This document shows positions 36,828-50,076 of a DNA stretch of 64,000 nt, in pieces. The position numbers were made by a program, and so were the translations under genes. Below the pieces are notes generated by a model, which was given only the letters and a program-made list of their open reading frames with translations, did no database searches and was not told the origin of the DNA. Source of the stretch: Trichoplax adhaerens (Eukaryota > Placozoa > Uniplacotomia > Trichoplacea > Trichoplacidae); assembly GCF_000150275.1 (NCBI RefSeq), contig NW_002060953.1:779693-843692 (forward strand), given 5' to 3'. The stretch's first letter is position 1; the number at the start of each line of letters is the position of its first letter.

Positions 36828-39800
36828 CCCTTTCAGGCTTCACCCCCCCCCGGCACGGACGACCGGACGACTGGTACTGTTCGCTCAGTGTTCACTCACG
36901 GTTCAGTGGAATGGCGTGGAAACATGGATAGAACTACGTCAGTAAATTTCCTCTTGGAAATTTCTGTCCAAGATGGCTTAGTCTATTTGCATAGGACTGC
37001 TAGAAATCACATTTCCTTTTCATGTAATAGTCGTTGAGCCGTGTATCTATATAGCTAGGTTTCAAATTCTTCTGTGTCTCTCAAAAAGGATACCATCTCA
37101 AGGAGAGTAGAAGAAAGTGGCAGCGTTTATCCGATATGCCCAAAGCGGTGTACCGTACATGAATGCATGTACCTGACTGATGGACACTGTATAGGCACGA
37201 TTGCTTACATTAAACACTATATAGCATTGACTATCGCATAGACTTTACGTTAGTCATTGGATCTTCACCTCTAAAATATATCGTCAAAGCAAAGAGAGAA
37301 CGACTGTTGAGCAAAATGGTCAGCCATAACATTTTTGGCTATATCAATCGTTAACAGCCCTTCTCTCTTTCTTGTAGTAGTCCCTGGCCATATTCAGAGC
37401 TCCGAGTAGTCTATGGTACAGTGAACAAGCGCAGGGGCCACTCAATGAAATAGTAGTGAGCCAAATCTTCCCTTTCCTCCTTCACTCTTGCCCTGTCATT
37501 CCACCATAGGAACTGACTATCGATTCTATCGCTACTGTGCAATATTCATTTGGGTGCTTTAATCCTGTTCATCACATTCATGACAGTCGTTTAGGGAGTA
37601 TCGATGAGTGTGGTTAGTAAATTATGCTTGATATTGATTACTAGCTGACCATTTGTCCTGTACGGTCATGCATTCCAATGGAAGTGCAAAAGGACAGTCT
37701 CATAATTTACTCTAAAGCAAAAGCTTCTGCAATCTCTTCTACGTTACCCCGTGAGGCTCATTGCACACTAAATTGAAATCCATCATTAGACTGTGTTGTA
37801 TAAAATTCTCGAGTTACTACGGTAACTTTGTGCTCATGCCGAGATATCCGATTACTGGTACTATTGTTTCGGCTATAAGAATTAATTAAATGTAGAGTAC
37901 AGTCTTGATTGGTCTACTTGTGTCAATATGCTTTTCCTTTCTACATCACAAACCAATATCAAGCAAGCAGACTAAGCTAAGGCACTTAAGTTATTTTCAG
38001 TCAGTCAATAGAGCTCCGTTTAGCTTATATCGTATAAGTCATAGGCATCCTACTTTAATTATGAATCGACTTCTACTGGTGTCTTTAGTATCGGTAATTG
38101 CGACATTTCCAGGACTTGTAGCACCCCTTGATGGCCATCATTAATTGATATTAGCAAATGACTATGATAATGCTATGCTATAGAATGAAAGAATGAATGT
38201 ACTGTTCGTTTGTGAGCTATAGTTTGCATGGAATGATAGACAGTAATACTAATGAAATCATTAGTTGTTTCTTACAAGCGGGTAAGTTACACTCTTGATA
38301 TCGGCAGCAAAAAAAGTAAACAAATTTCTAGTATCGTCCATCGATCCACGCTTGGACACAATTCAGTGAAATAAAAGAGTGGTGTAGTCCATTATTTACT
38401 AGAGAAAAACTTCACGATAAGTGACAACATTGAAGAATATTACGAAATGTTTCTTATCAATTAGATTTGGACGTAGAAATCAAGGTTGATCGATGACGTT
38501 TATGCCTGCGGCATTTAATAATAACAAGACATCTCCTTTGCTTTCAGCTTTATCTTGCCTTCGAGACCTTTCAGTAAAATAGAAGAAACAATGGAGCCAA
38601 TTTGTCAGCTCTGCCTCGTATAGAATAATAAGCAGCAATATTTTAAAGATAAACTTAGCCATTTCTTACTAATTCAAATGTTAATCATATTTGCAGGATG
38701 ATCGATGGTGTCTACTATTGCAAGCATACTATATACCATAGAAGGCGAATACGTATTTTTAATATCGTTATTAATATCTTTCTTTGGCATTAGACTCATA
38801 TAGCAATACTGGTGGAACCCTCTTGCTTTGAAGCGAGCGTTCACGATTCCATAATCCTTCCTTTACTGAAGCTACACCTATAAAAGTATTCAGTACTCTC
38901 TCTCTCTCTCTTGATATATAACTATATATAACATACATTCGCATAATTTTATTGATTTTAGTTCTCTGGCTATCTACTTGTGTCTGATTATTATCTATTG
39001 TAATCATATACAACAGAATGCTATAAACTCGAAATTTTATTTTATTACTTACCCTGGAGACTGGATAGACACTACTAATACATACTAATGAGAAGATAGT
39101 CTTTTAATTACGGTAACATTGAATTTCCGAGAAATTCAGATTCTTACCGTAAGACTTTGGTTTATTCGAACTGTAGTGTGATAAGTTTTTAAGCATGCAA
39201 GTACCCTAGCATTGATGTACAAATAAATGATTTTTCCTACTATATCAAGATGGAATTGATTATTAAAATTTTATTTTTGCCGAAACAGGAGCTAATCTTT
39301 TACTTTGAGTAAAATGATATAATCCAAAAAAAAACAGAGGGTATAGATGATGATGACCGTAAGCATCAATCACTAGAAACAAATTAGTAATGAATAAGTA
39401 ATATTTTTAGTGATACACGCCATAATACCGAAATCGAAGATGGAGTAATAAGTTGTTATAGTTATGTCTTGGCGGAAGCTGACTAGTGAATCAAACTATC
39501 TCTGTATTACGCATTGAACGATATAAGAATTGCCGATCATATTTGATTTTAGCTAGGAATACCTTGGTTAAGATGTTAATGTTAGCTGCGTATACAATAC
39601 ATACAAGAAAGGAATTGTTATGATTACTAAATAATTTATTTTGTCATCATTTATCATCGCAATATTGCTCAGGATTTCGATAGCCCTGTATGGTTAGATT
39701 TTAGACCTCATATCATCGTCTAAAACAAGATGAAATACCTATTTATAGATTTCGAATTTTTTTTCCTTTCATTTTGATAAAATATTGAAGTAAATTTGCT

Positions 39801-40920
39801 GCACAGCTTACCAGTGATAGCGATATAATGCAGTATAGCATAGAGTTATCACATGCAATAAGTAAAGAATGTACATAAAATATTTCTCCTTTCTTTTAAC
39901 TTACTAAGCGTAGATAATAATCATTACTATATGGGCGTATATGAATAAAGTTAAACTATACTCGTATACGTAACCCAGTTGATAGTTTTATATAACATTA
40001 CTGTACAAAGATGTCGTTAGATTATTCACTTTATGCATGTTTGTGGGAGTGTATTTGCCTTACTACACAAATAAAAGTTCACATGATACTACTAAAAGTA
40101 TTTCATATTCATACTGATTAGTCCTAGTTGAAATATTGAGCCATTTATAAGATACATTGTAGTGTAGGTTATAAGTTATCTACATCTGAAATATTAGAGT
40201 TTTAGTTTTGATGTGAGAGTGTAAATTGCACGTAAATTAATACTGTGCGATAACAGGAAAGTAATTTTTTATTTTTAATTACTTATAGCTAAGCTATAGT
40301 ATAGTCTAATAAACTACGTGAAATCTACTGGCTACACAAAAGCTAACGGTCTTTGTCGGTAGACTTGGTCTGGTTCTTCATTCTAAAGCTTCAGAAAATC
40401 ACTAAAAAGGATATAATCAATTTATAAACGAATTATTCCACTCTATAACAATGACCAAATCAAGGGAAATTGCTAGACCATGATCATACCTTTGTATCAC
40501 TATAATAAATATCGTAATCGTTCTGTCAAGGTTGATACATAGAAATGGTAAAGTTAATTAAAGAGATTAATCTATTGCTAAAAGTAGCCAATGATTTTTT
40601 AGCAAGATATATTCTTTAAATAAAAAACATAGCTTAGCATTAGCTCAAATTTACTATCTCTAATTAAATATTAATGATTTCTTTTCAATTCGTTAGACAA
40701 TACAGGAATGTCAGAAGACACACCCGTATTTAATTTCAGATAAAATACCCACATATCCTATCGATTTCATTCGTCGAAATATAACAGTTAAATAAATAAA
40801 TCGTTATTACCTTATTATATCAACGTTACGCCCTTAGTTTTATTAACTGTAAACTGGCAATAAAAGGCTACCACATCAATTGCTTTGGCTCGTGATGCAT
40901 GGTATATCATCACTTGATAT
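36828..40920. other. Intergenic spacer between plastin A and the MAM/kringle/SRCR receptor
   Basis: About 4.1 kb without a supported gene. It includes a short CT microsatellite near 38897-38911. Two short open frames begin with signal-peptide-like sequence: minus 38480-38662 (60 residues) and plus from about 38061 (27 residues). Both are discussed as findings and not called as genes. Confidence 0.5.
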
Positions 40921-40927
40921 AGAAAGT

Positions 40928-40935
40928 TATAAAAG
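40928..40935 (+). promoter_or_regulatory. TATA box of the MAM/kringle/SRCR receptor gene
   Basis: TATAAAAG sits about 90 bases upstream of the start codon at 41026. That fits a short 5' UTR. Confidence 0.5.
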
Positions 40936-41025
40936 ACCCAGACTTTCTTTATTCTTGATATTTCAGTTCTCGTCAATTGTAGGTTTTAAATAAAAGTTAC
41001 TAAATAATCATTAAATTTAGCAAAG

Positions 41026-44000
41026 ATGATTCGTACTTCAGTATCATGGACTACTAAAATATTATATATAGTATTATTTCTGAGTTACACTATGCTATTT
41101 AGTGATGCTACTTTTACGAAACTGAACAACTGTCCAGCAACTTGCACTTGTCGCTCAACCGAAGTGCGATGCAATTCTCTTACCTCTTCTGTCCATTCTG
41201 TTTTAAAACCAGGATTGCAACAACTGTGAGTAACAACTGGTAATACCTTTTAGTTTTAACACTTTGTAGAATATGTTCGATGATGGAATGTGATAACGAT
41301 TAAAAATCTTAAAATGACATTACTGATGGCTAGTATAATTCACGTGCTCACAGTCTCTTATTGTCGATATTTCAATAAATCAAGTTTCAATAATCTTATA
41401 CTAGGCCTAAATTGTGGCTTGAAAAGACATGTGCCATCATTTTTTGTAACAGTTATGCACGTAAACAGGAATGATTTAGGCAGGAAAACTTGTATGATTT
41501 AAGTATCTTTACAATTACTAGAACTTTTACTTGTATCAATGTGCTCTATATCTCAAATTAATGTGAGAATGACAAAGATGTCCTGAGATCAGACTATCAC
41601 AATATTATCAGTTTTATATGAAGATCTGTTAGCAAATGTATTTACTCACCACGAAAGCTAAGAGTAACGGACATTGAAATTGCTTCAAAGTTTGGAGTGA
41701 TTAGCGGTTGTGCGAACATTGCATAATTAATCTTAATACGAGATATATAGAGGTACAAGGAAAAAAGTACCATACTAGACATAGGAGAGTGCAAACAAAT
41801 TTTATGTCATAAAAATCATTCCTACAAAAGAAATTGGCACTTTGAGGCAACTTGATTTGCATACTAATGTAACTAAATTACTAGTGAAATTAAATGAATT
41901 ACAAGCATGACTGATTTTAATATATTATAAAGTATAGAGCTCTAATGCTAGCCCTAGATTTAATCCAGACATTAAAACTAAAAATTTCTAGGACATATCA
42001 TACAGCTGTCTTGATAATCAAGTACATATATATATAGAATGAAATATATTTAAGCAGATTAGTTAGGTTTGAAACGTTGCCATAATTCATACTATCCGTG
42101 TAGAGTTTTCCATCAAGGTTTGAAGTGCGACAGTGATGGTGCACGTGAAATATTTGCCTTGGCCAATTTTCATGACGTTTCATTAATCGGCCACTGCAGT
42201 CAACCAGAACGCATGGCAGGTTTTAAATTGCGCGATGCAATGAATCTGCTAATCGAAGGTAAATTAATTAGGAATTGAAAGCTAGGTTTCATTAAAACTT
42301 AATGACTTGCAATGTCAAAGGTTATCTTTTTGATGCTATTTTATCTAAGAATTATCTGTATTTACTGTTAATAGCGTATATCATGATAGCATCACGCTAA
42401 TACTATACGGTATCAGCATGATACATAACCTTTCCTTTTAGACCGATAAATCGAAACTAACGAGTACGAAAATTATTTATTTTAGATCCTAGCTTGAAAT
42501 TTAAAGCTCTAACTAGAAAGCATTTATATCTAGAATTACGATTTATTAAGCTATCAGTGTAAATTAAAATCAATTAAATATTACGATTTACATTTTACTT
42601 CGCAGGTAAAGCCTTTAGTAGATATTTATAATGCATACACATACTAGATTATTATGTTATTCTGTTATAATACGTTGAGATTTCATAGTTTTGTAAATCT
42701 GAAAACAAATGTAGAATATAACTCCGTATTTTATTCTATATTGTACTGTAGACATAGCGTTAGCTACGATAGTATTAGCATTTATTTATGTGTAAAATAT
42801 GAGACAGATAATGCATATTTCGCAGGCAGCCGTCCGATGAAAAGAAGCATCCCATCCTTAGCAAGCACAGATCTGATTGATGGTATGTCTACGAAATATG
42901 ATTAATCGATTATTTATTTATATCATAAGTAACTTTCCGTAACGTCGTGAGAGAATTTTATTTCTTAATTATGTATTTATTATAAGCCTGATGTTACTGT
43001 TGTATACCAAGAAAGTGTCAAGGATACTTTTCAACAAACTGATTGAATGTTACTTTTTAGTTCCACCCGTCAGTTCAATATTTTGCACATTTGAAAAGGA
43101 TATGTGCAATTTTCAACAAGCGTATGGAACAGACTTTAGAGAATGGTATCGCACTAGAGCTGGCCGAAGCATTGGCCCAGGAGTTACAATCACTGATCAT
43201 ACAACTAAATCAAGTAAGCTAATCCTTAAACTATAGTGTAATTTAAATCTTGTACATGCTCTTATTGAAGAAATTAGATATTATAAGATTTAAAATATTC
43301 AATAAAGTCAGTTTAGTTTAAGGTGGGTAATTTAACAGTTATATAAATTCAATATCGATACCAAGGGGATATTTTCTATAGTAAGGTACTAGCATTAATT
43401 GATTGCTAATTTATAAAAATTATTATACTATAGTTCACGGCCATTATATGTTGTTCGATGCCATTGGTATCGTTCGCGAAGAAACGATACGGTATGCTGA
43501 TTTAATTAGTCCGCCTATGCTAGCCGTGGGTACTTTTAATTTTGTTGAGGTTAGGTCAATAAAAATTAGCGACATTACAAGGCTAAATATCGCATTCCAT
43601 TTTCAACTATTTCAAGATGATTGATTAAACAATAATTTTCAGGTCACAATGTCCCTTCTTGCCTATGGTACGCCAGCTGGTAAAATTGAAGTCTATGTAC
43701 TTTACCCTAAGATGACTGCTACACGATATTTGGTAAATTCGATAAGACCAGCATCGAGTAACAACTGGGGAAATTCAAGATTTCGATTTAGAGCAAAATA
43801 TTCTTATTATCGTGTAAGTGATCAATATGAGATTAAGCATTGTGAGGTTTAAAGCAGAGAAATATGTTAACAAGTGAAATGATATCCCCTTGAAATGTTT
43901 AATAGAATAATGGATTTCATACTTAGTGTACTACTACTTAGAATAGATATTTTGCACAATTGCTATTACTTTTTTTGTATTGATAGGAGACTCTAACTAA

Positions 44001-47000
44001 CCATGCTATCGAAGTTTATAGTTATCAAACTATTCATTATTTATTAACAGATAATGATTCGTGGATATTGTGGCAAGACTTCAAATAATGAAATCCTAAT
44101 CGATGATATTGATATAAGATCACCTAGTAAGTTGCCATATATATCGTGCAGCAAGAATTGATTGATTGCTTCAATGATTTCTGTATCAACCGCGTGCTAG
44201 CATAATATTGGCCAATTGATGCTTAAGTAATGATACACTGTAGAATTTTATGACTGATAATTAATCCTACAAGCCTCAAGTTTTGGTAATTTTACTATGG
44301 CACTAGGTGCAAACTGTAGAATAGGCAATGGCCAGTACTACCGCGGACCTCGCTATTTCTCAGAAAATGGTACACGTTGTCAACCTTGGTCACTTAATGG
44401 CTCATATAATCCTACAGGGTATCGCTACTCGGATTTAATATCGAACTATTGCCGTAATCCTGTTGGAGCTCGATCTAGACCGTGGTGTTATGGGAATACT
44501 GCGCGATACCAGTATGTAATAAAACCCTTCAAACTGCACAGTATCCATTTGGAGGTAAGACATATCTAAGTTATTATTGTTAAACTGAAAGTTATAATAT
44601 TATTGAGTAACTCAAAGAGTATCTATTTATTTTTATTGCTTTTAAGTTTTTGACTCTATGTGCGATATGAATATCAGGTTATTAGCGCTAAGTTTAAGTT
44701 TAATATAATGTATAAAGTAACGATAACTCAAAGAGAACCTACTTATTTTTATTGTATTTAAATTTTAAACTTTATATACTATAATATTAATATATTGATG
44801 TCACTCACAGGAGTAATACCACTGTCTACTCTCTTCTAATGTGAGTGATCAACTAACTTATCAGCTACTTAGTCACTCCAACTAACTATGGAGAGATACT
44901 GTAAGTAAGACTAACAACTTCCTCACAAGTATAATAAGCGGCTTGTTGTAAGATTAGCGTTATGAGTTTTACTTCTATTCATACAACGAAAGTATAGTAC
45001 CTTGTCGTACACTAGAGAAGTATCAACTGAGCGATATATTTTCTGCTTGAGCTTATATACAGTCGCCACATGTAGGTGGTGCAAAGTAGAGAAACACATA
45101 TAATACAATTTACTCACTTAGTATGAGAAACACGATGACTAGTATCGTAACACTTGGTTATTATTGCTAAATTTAAGCTTAATATTAGTGATAGAGCAGT
45201 TCAAAGAGAGCTCATTAATTTTTATTGTATGGAAATTACAAACTCTGTNNNNNNNNNNNNNNNNNNNNNNNNNNNNNNNNNNNNNNNNNNNNNNNNNNCA
45301 ACTCTGTTAGAGTCTAGATTAAGATTTAGTTATTCATTTCACATATCATTTGTATTCATCGTTATGCTATTCTAGCAAAGTATCCACTAAAAGTCATAAG
45401 TACTGGAGGAAGTCCTTACGGTGGTCGTCTGGCTATTTACTATAATGGCACTTGGGGTACGGTTTGCAGGCAAGGGTTATCATCGATTACTATTAAAGCA
45501 ATGTGTAAACAATTAGGTCTAGGATCTACTGGTTATCTATCTACGGGTAAAAAACATTGCTACGATATCAATAAGATTCTATGAATTAATTAATTAAGAT
45601 AGAAATCGCATTTTTCCAAGAATAAAAAGTACGATAAGCTATACTAAGCTACTTCAACTTGATTTATAATAATTATAAATTTTATGTAAAAGCCAAGATA
45701 CTCCCTTATGCTGACACACGAATTTGGATTTCTGGCAATAATATCACCTGCCCAGCGATTGGGACATCTCTAGAGCCATGTAGCTTAGATAATTGGGGTG
45801 AGATCGGCTCTTGCACACATGCTGATGATGCTTTTATAAATTGTTTCAAGAATCCTTCATTTCAGCCACCGCTATCAGGTTAGCGATGCTTAAAAAGTTC
45901 TAATAGTAAATAAAATGAAATTAATGCTACTTCGGAATTTTTCAAGTATATTATTCTGATATAGACTTATTCCTATATCGTTAATTTAGCAATAGGGGTA
46001 CTGATTGCACCATTTGTCCGGGAAATAAGAAAATATGACGTTCTATCTGCCAATACTCTATCGATTAGGAATGGACTGAACTCCACTAGTGGATATCTGA
46101 ATATGAATATAAATGGTACAAACGGAACAATTTGTTCCATAAATTGGAACATGAACAGTGCAAATGTTGCTTGTCGGCAATTAGGCTATCTAGGAGCTAT
46201 CACTTCTAATGGTAAAGAAGGCGACATTGTATAAATTTACACCAGTTCTGTTTTGTGCTGTGTATTTAATTAAATCCTACAAAAGAGTTAGAAACTATTG
46301 CTGATAATCATTGAAATTAATAGCTAGAATTAAAATCAACTACGAAATGATTTATACGATATTATTTATTTGAATCTAGCTTCACATAATGTTCCTTCGG
46401 ATATTCGAACATGGATAAACTACATCGATTGCTCAGGTTTTGAAAGCAATCTTCGAGAATGTCGAATTCGCTATTCAAGTCGAAGTACTCCTTGTCCTAG
46501 TGCCAATGTCTCATCTCTTACTTGTATTCCGAAGCCATCAAAATATGGTACCTTAACTGCCGTTAGCTTTTATCAATTTCTAAATTTTTTTTTCATCTTT
46601 ATTTATTTCCCATTTTGGTAAATATTACGCACCGAGCAGATTATCGTTCCGGCCATGAGCCAGATAGATGCTTTTTTAGCTATGGCTTATGTGGTTGGGA
46701 GAATGCTGGTAAAAGAATGTGGATTTGGGATGGGAGAAGTCGTTTTTTCCATAGTCCAGTCTATCCACGTAAGATTATTAATATGATATTTTTGCAATTA
46801 CGATCATGCATTAATTGCCAAATAATTTTTATGATATGATATATCATAGCTATCAGTGAAGCCTATGCATACGTATACATAAGCCAGTATGATACAACAC
46901 CTTCGAAAGCAGTATTAAGAAGTCCTCTACTACGCAGTATAGCTAATGTCCGACAAGCTGAAAGAAAATGACAACTTAATGTATTATAGTAATTCTGTTA

Positions 47001-47739
47001 CGTTTTTAATCTCTAATAATAGTTCAGGCCTTAATATATGCCATGATATTGTACGTATATTAGATGAGGATCCGCTACTACCTCGCAACCGATCATATTA
47101 CAGGCTTTTATGCACAATATAGAAGTATGAATACACAGCGTACGAGCTTTATTGACAACTTCCCCATAAGTTTCAGTATACAAGAAAACTGGGACGGTTA
47201 TACCACAACTTTGTTCAATGCTAATGGCACTTTTAAGGTGCAAAATCAATTATTCAAGAGTCCATTTATTTAGAAAATTTTACTAGTTAATAAATAGGCT
47301 GTTTAAAAGTCATCAATTTCAATTTTACAGTTTTATTTAAATGTATTATCATTATAGATAGAATTAGTCGTTGATTTCCAGATGGAGAATACTCCAGCAT
47401 TGACAAGAAATTTAATCGCGGTGGAAAGTTTGATAGTTGCTGGCGTAACCTATGGTATGAATCTAATTATAATCATCATACAGGCGTGTTGTTAACTGAC
47501 GTGATTATAGCCAACGATAACTATCATTTTAGGTGGATGGTAGTACTATAGTATTAGCTTACAGTCTATAAGATAATTTACAATTACTAATCTTATTCCC
47601 TTCGATTAATATTCTAGATCATCCATTGTCAGGCGGTGCTATTGCTGGTATCGTAGTGGGTTCAATTGTTGTCGTTATCTTAATTGTTATTGTAGCTAAA
47701 TACTTTGCAAATGGAGGTATTAAAAAGCAAGGAAAATAA
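41026..47739 (+). CDS. Single-pass receptor-like protein with LRRNT, LRRCT-like, MAM, kringle and two SRCR domains
   Basis: Likely a surface adhesion or scavenger-type receptor; function unknown. Recognised exons: 41026-41225 (signal peptide and LRRNT, CPATCTCRSTEVRCNSL), 42067-42258 (LRRCT-like, ends CSQPERMAGFKLRDA), 42826-42882, 43061-43213, 43434-43549, 43643-43813 and 44051-44126 (MAM domain, from CTFEKDMCNF through ADLISPPM to DDIDIRSP), 44274-44515 or to 44554 (kringle, NYCRNPVGARSRPWCYG), 45376-45546 and 45693-45878 (SRCR 1), 45996-46211 and 46380-46547 (SRCR 2, CSGFESNLRECR), 46640-46768 (MAM-like start CFFSYGLCGWEN), about 47104-47215 (provisional), 47382-47444, 47618-47739 (TM GGAIAGIVVGSIVVVILIVI, then a short basic tail and stop). 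Most introns are phase 1, typical of shuffled modules. Two links are unresolved: exon 1 to LRRCT, and kringle to SRCR 1 across the N gap. It could be two genes, but I see no stop and no second start between them. Confidence 0.75.
41800..41906 (+). other. LRR-like segment in intron 1 of the receptor gene
   Basis: In one frame this stretch reads IGTLRQLDLHTNVTKLL then VKLNELQA and a stop. That resembles the LxxLxLxxNxL pattern of a leucine-rich repeat. Its phase does not join either neighbouring exon as read, so it may be a decayed or mis-assembled LRR exon. It may also be chance. Confidence 0.3.
44600..45330. repeat. Diverged direct repeats around the assembly gap
   Basis: A unit containing AACTCAAAGAG, TATTTATTTTTATTG and TTTAAGTTTT appears near 44610, 44725 and 45190. 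The gap follows the third copy, and the word AACTCTGT occurs immediately on both sides of the Ns. This suggests the assembly broke or collapsed within a tandem array. Confidence 0.6.
45249..45298. other. Assembly gap of 50 N
   Basis: Fifty N characters inside the receptor gene, between the kringle exon and the first SRCR exon. The round length suggests a placeholder, so the true size is unknown. Confidence 0.98.
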
Positions 47740-50076
47740 CTATGAAAGAAGCTGAAGATGTTCTTGTTCAAATGCTATAATGGTTCTCACTGTAGATTTT
47801 ATTCAATTTAATGGCTGTAGATGGCCAGTCAGATTAGTATTTACCAATAGATCTTGCTTCAAGTATGTAGTAGAGCTTATCACAACTTAAATTGTATCTT
47901 TAACAGATTTGGAAAATGCTGCTATTCATAATTAATGTAGTGAATAATATTTTAGAGCAAAGAAATTTTTATGTTTTCGTAACGAGTTACTGAAACCACC
48001 TGAGCATTCTTTAGCACATTTTAGAAGTGAAAAGAAATAAAACTTAAAAAACGTTACTCGTGTATAGTCTTCCTAAATATGTCTTATATCTATGTTGCCC
48101 AATAATAGACTACATCAATGATTTAGCTATCATAAAAAGATAGCATAATATCCCAGTTTCTGAGTTTATTGACTTGGTAATATATTAAGTCCAACACTGG
48201 TTGCTTTTGTACTGCGTTTTAGCTGTTTAGACTTCATTTGGCTGAAATTCTGACGCGATAAAGCACTCGAGCTTGACTAGCAATATTTAAAACATACGCG
48301 TAGTTTATCTCATAATGCAAGTCAATTTCTGAGGAGTAATAAGATTTTAGTTTGTTTAATTAGACTATTCAATAAGAATTTGAAATGAACTGGAGATGAT
48401 GTAATAAAATTACTCCTAGGATCATATCTCGTATATGTAAAGCATTACTATGTGCAACTTAAACGTGTATTGATTTCAGGATGATAATTACTTCATATTT
48501 ACTCACGGCAATCTTCAATTATAATTATTAATAGTTACAGCAATAACAAGTGGTTCACAATTCAAACCATTTAAGAATCATTCTTTATTTAGATATCATG
48601 AATACAGTTATATACTCATCTTGTCTGTAGAATCTGTCTGTAGAATCAAAAGGAGTGAATTCTCGTTGATTTCGGGGTATACTCGAAGTCAAACACAGCA
48701 ATAGTTACGTATTTATATGGCGCGTTGACGCAAAAAATTATAGAATAGTTATAATTTATATTTTTGCAATTATCTATGGTGTTATATTGCAGGAGCATAG
48801 TCTGCAAATATGATGATACTGATATTCAGTTAGATTTGATAAATTGTTCAATTACGCAAAAATAGGCTACTTTATTACTTTTTAAGATTGTAAAACCAAT
48901 TATAGTAAGGATTGTTTTATGCTATGTAATCAGTCGTTAATTAAGTTATACAAATAAAATTTTTATTTTATGCCACTAGAGTTTTCAAACTTAGATGGAT
49001 ACTATTGAAACTGAAGGTAATATTGCAACTCAAATGTACTTAATTAGGCGATTTCTTTGGTCTCAGTTATCTTGTGATATATAATGAGCCTGCTACAGGA
49101 CTGTATCTATGTTTATTTCTTCTTGTTCATGACAGTTAAGTGGTTCTTCGATTTTATAGCTAACGATTGAGCGTGAAATACCAAAGGATTGAAAGAGTTT
49201 GGCTATGTAACAGTACGCTATTGGTAGATTGTAATTTTACCAATTGATATGGCAACTAGTCTCACTAGTGTCCAATAATCATATCGGATTAATACCGCAT
49301 ATACTGTTGTATTGCGAGCAATATTATTGTCGATTATTTAGATTTGCCGTAAAGTTATACCGGATAAATTTATGGCGAAAACTACGTCTGCTGTAAGTAA
49401 AGATAATATAATGACCATGGCTACAGTCTTGAATTAATTACATCATAATGATAGCGTCACGATACTTTCTTTTTTAAACTATAAGTAGTTTAAAAAAAAG
49501 TGACAAACTATTGCTATGATATCCTCTATTTTGAAATAAAAGAAATTTACAAGTCGATAGAGATTCCATGCAGTCAATTTATATAGTCATAATAATATTA
49601 ATTTAGTCTGTTCACTACCAATTTTGCGCAAATGGTTGAATCATCGCAGATATTAGCCATTCAATAAGAACAGCTCGGTTAAATGATCATTTTATACATT
49701 TATAATACAAGGTAAGCAACACCAAAAGGCCTTTTATTATGAAGCTAAGTGATTTGCTATTCTATTGATTATATAGTGCAGGATAGCAATCTAAAACTAA
49801 GATACATGTATACCGTCAGCGATATATATCACATAATAAGTTACACAAATTTATTATTAAAACTTAGTTGTTCCAGAGAACGCGAAATTTAATTGTGTAA
49901 TTGCTATACTACCTTTAATGACCATTAAACTAACACAGTAGATGTTTCTATAACTGATTATTGTCGAAATTGCTAATTTCGACTCCTAACAAAGTAATCC
50001 TAGCATATTCATCACGGATTTAGTGTTCAAATGCTACTGGCTTAGAACTCACAACTATTATGGCTTGATAGCTTTA
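47740..50076. other. Convergent spacer between the receptor gene and plastin B
   Basis: About 2.3 kb of AT-rich sequence between two 3' ends. A short two-copy motif CTTGTCTGTAGAATCTGTCTGTAG occurs near 48620, including a tandem TCTGTAGAA. No gene or RNA gene supported. Confidence 0.5.

Noticed and set aside
37083-37093. GTATCCTTTTT on the minus strand, a U12-type donor match upstream of plastin A
   Set aside because: No matching branch site or acceptor follows at a usable distance, and the plastin A TATA box lies downstream of it.
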